Part shown: piece after piece, positions 63,761 through 64,000 of the stretch
Position numbering within the stretch: the stretch's first letter is position 1
Layout of the letters: each line of letters opens with the position of its first letter
From: Pomphorhynchus laevis
Taxonomy: Eukaryota > Acanthocephala > Palaeacanthocephala > Echinorhynchida > Pomphorhynchidae
Assembly (NCBI GenBank): GCA_012934845.2
Contig: WNNJ02001611.1
Coordinates: 62,001-126,000, forward strand
DNA length: 64,000 nt
Direction of reading: 5' to 3'
Program-made: the position numbers and the translations under genes
Notes under the pieces: generated by a model
Databases searched by the model: none
Seen by the model: the letters and a program-made list of their open reading frames with translations, nothing else
Told to the model about the DNA's origin: nothing

Positions 63761-64000
63761 GAAATACTTTCGTCTTAGATTTTGCAAATTTAATTGAAAT
63801 CATTTCTGATTTCAAATTAAATCAGCTTTGGTAGGGTAAAGTGCAACCTTCAATTTGAAAACCTACCTATTTTTTCGATAATATTTTTTTAATATGATAA
63901 ATATCGAAAAAACATAAAACATTTAAAACATATCTGCTTTAGATATGAAATAATATCTAAATGAAAATATTTTTAAAATGAAAATATTATAGTAAAATAT
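63761..64000. other. AT-rich right edge
   Basis: No feature recognised. Confidence 0.4.

Noticed and set aside
1-64000. tRNA and rRNA genes
   Set aside because: No cloverleaf-like A/B box pairs or rRNA cores were recognised by eye; a covariance-model scan would be decisive.

Overview
The window is AT-rich eukaryotic DNA: short spliced exons with GT-AG introns, isolated AATAAA signals, and a dense bed of non-LTR retroelement debris. The mix of elements and the host genes fit an invertebrate, most likely an arthropod, but nothing seen fixes the species. No rRNA, tRNA, CRISPR array or bacterial operon was recognised.

Host genes are few. A five-exon Mpv17/PMP22-family membrane protein gene (35685-37928, +) is assembled here from splice signals; no single exon is longer than 150 bases. 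An apparently intact, intronless SLC35G/EamA-type transporter lies at 53161-54372 (+). A 381-residue exon of an unrecognised Gln/Asn/Ser-rich protein lies at 55801-56946 (-). Broken host-gene copies are a PTPN1/PTPN2-like tyrosine phosphatase pseudogene (5400-6480, -) buried in a retroelement and a small ankyrin-repeat fragment (about 55130-55260).

Most of the rest is mobile DNA. (1) A Penelope-like element (PLE) of the permuted Naiad type, with GIY-YIG endonuclease ahead of a CxC linker and reverse transcriptase (RT), occurs as many fragments (1.0-2.0, 3.5-5.4, 6.5-7.65, 28.1-31.4, 46.15-46.6 and 61.6-63.0 kb). About a dozen non-coding copies of its untranslated/pseudo-LTR region also occur. 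(2) Two families of APE-type LINEs of the CR1/L2 kind: family 1 at 20.6-24.87 kb (+) and an older copy (-) split by a near-full-length family 2 element (14.5-19.08 kb, -), plus two 5'-truncated family 2 copies. (3) RTE-clade LINEs: an endonuclease-only unit with 17-18 bp flanking repeats (26.27-27.45 kb) and a decayed longer copy (31.4-34.1 kb). (4) Two copies of a restriction-like-endonuclease (RLE) LINE (38.96-40.9 kb, +; 47.2-50.09 kb, -). (5) Assorted RT fragments, and one fossil LTR-retrotransposon gag/protease piece at the left edge.

There is also a 364 bp satellite with a 728 bp two-unit higher-order pattern (41.54-43.57 kb). The most interesting signals are a conserved, covarying RNA fold in the Naiad untranslated region with hammerhead-like sequence boxes, the non-coding solo units carrying that fold, and a recurring mutational signature of short snap-back palindromes inserted into elements across the window.
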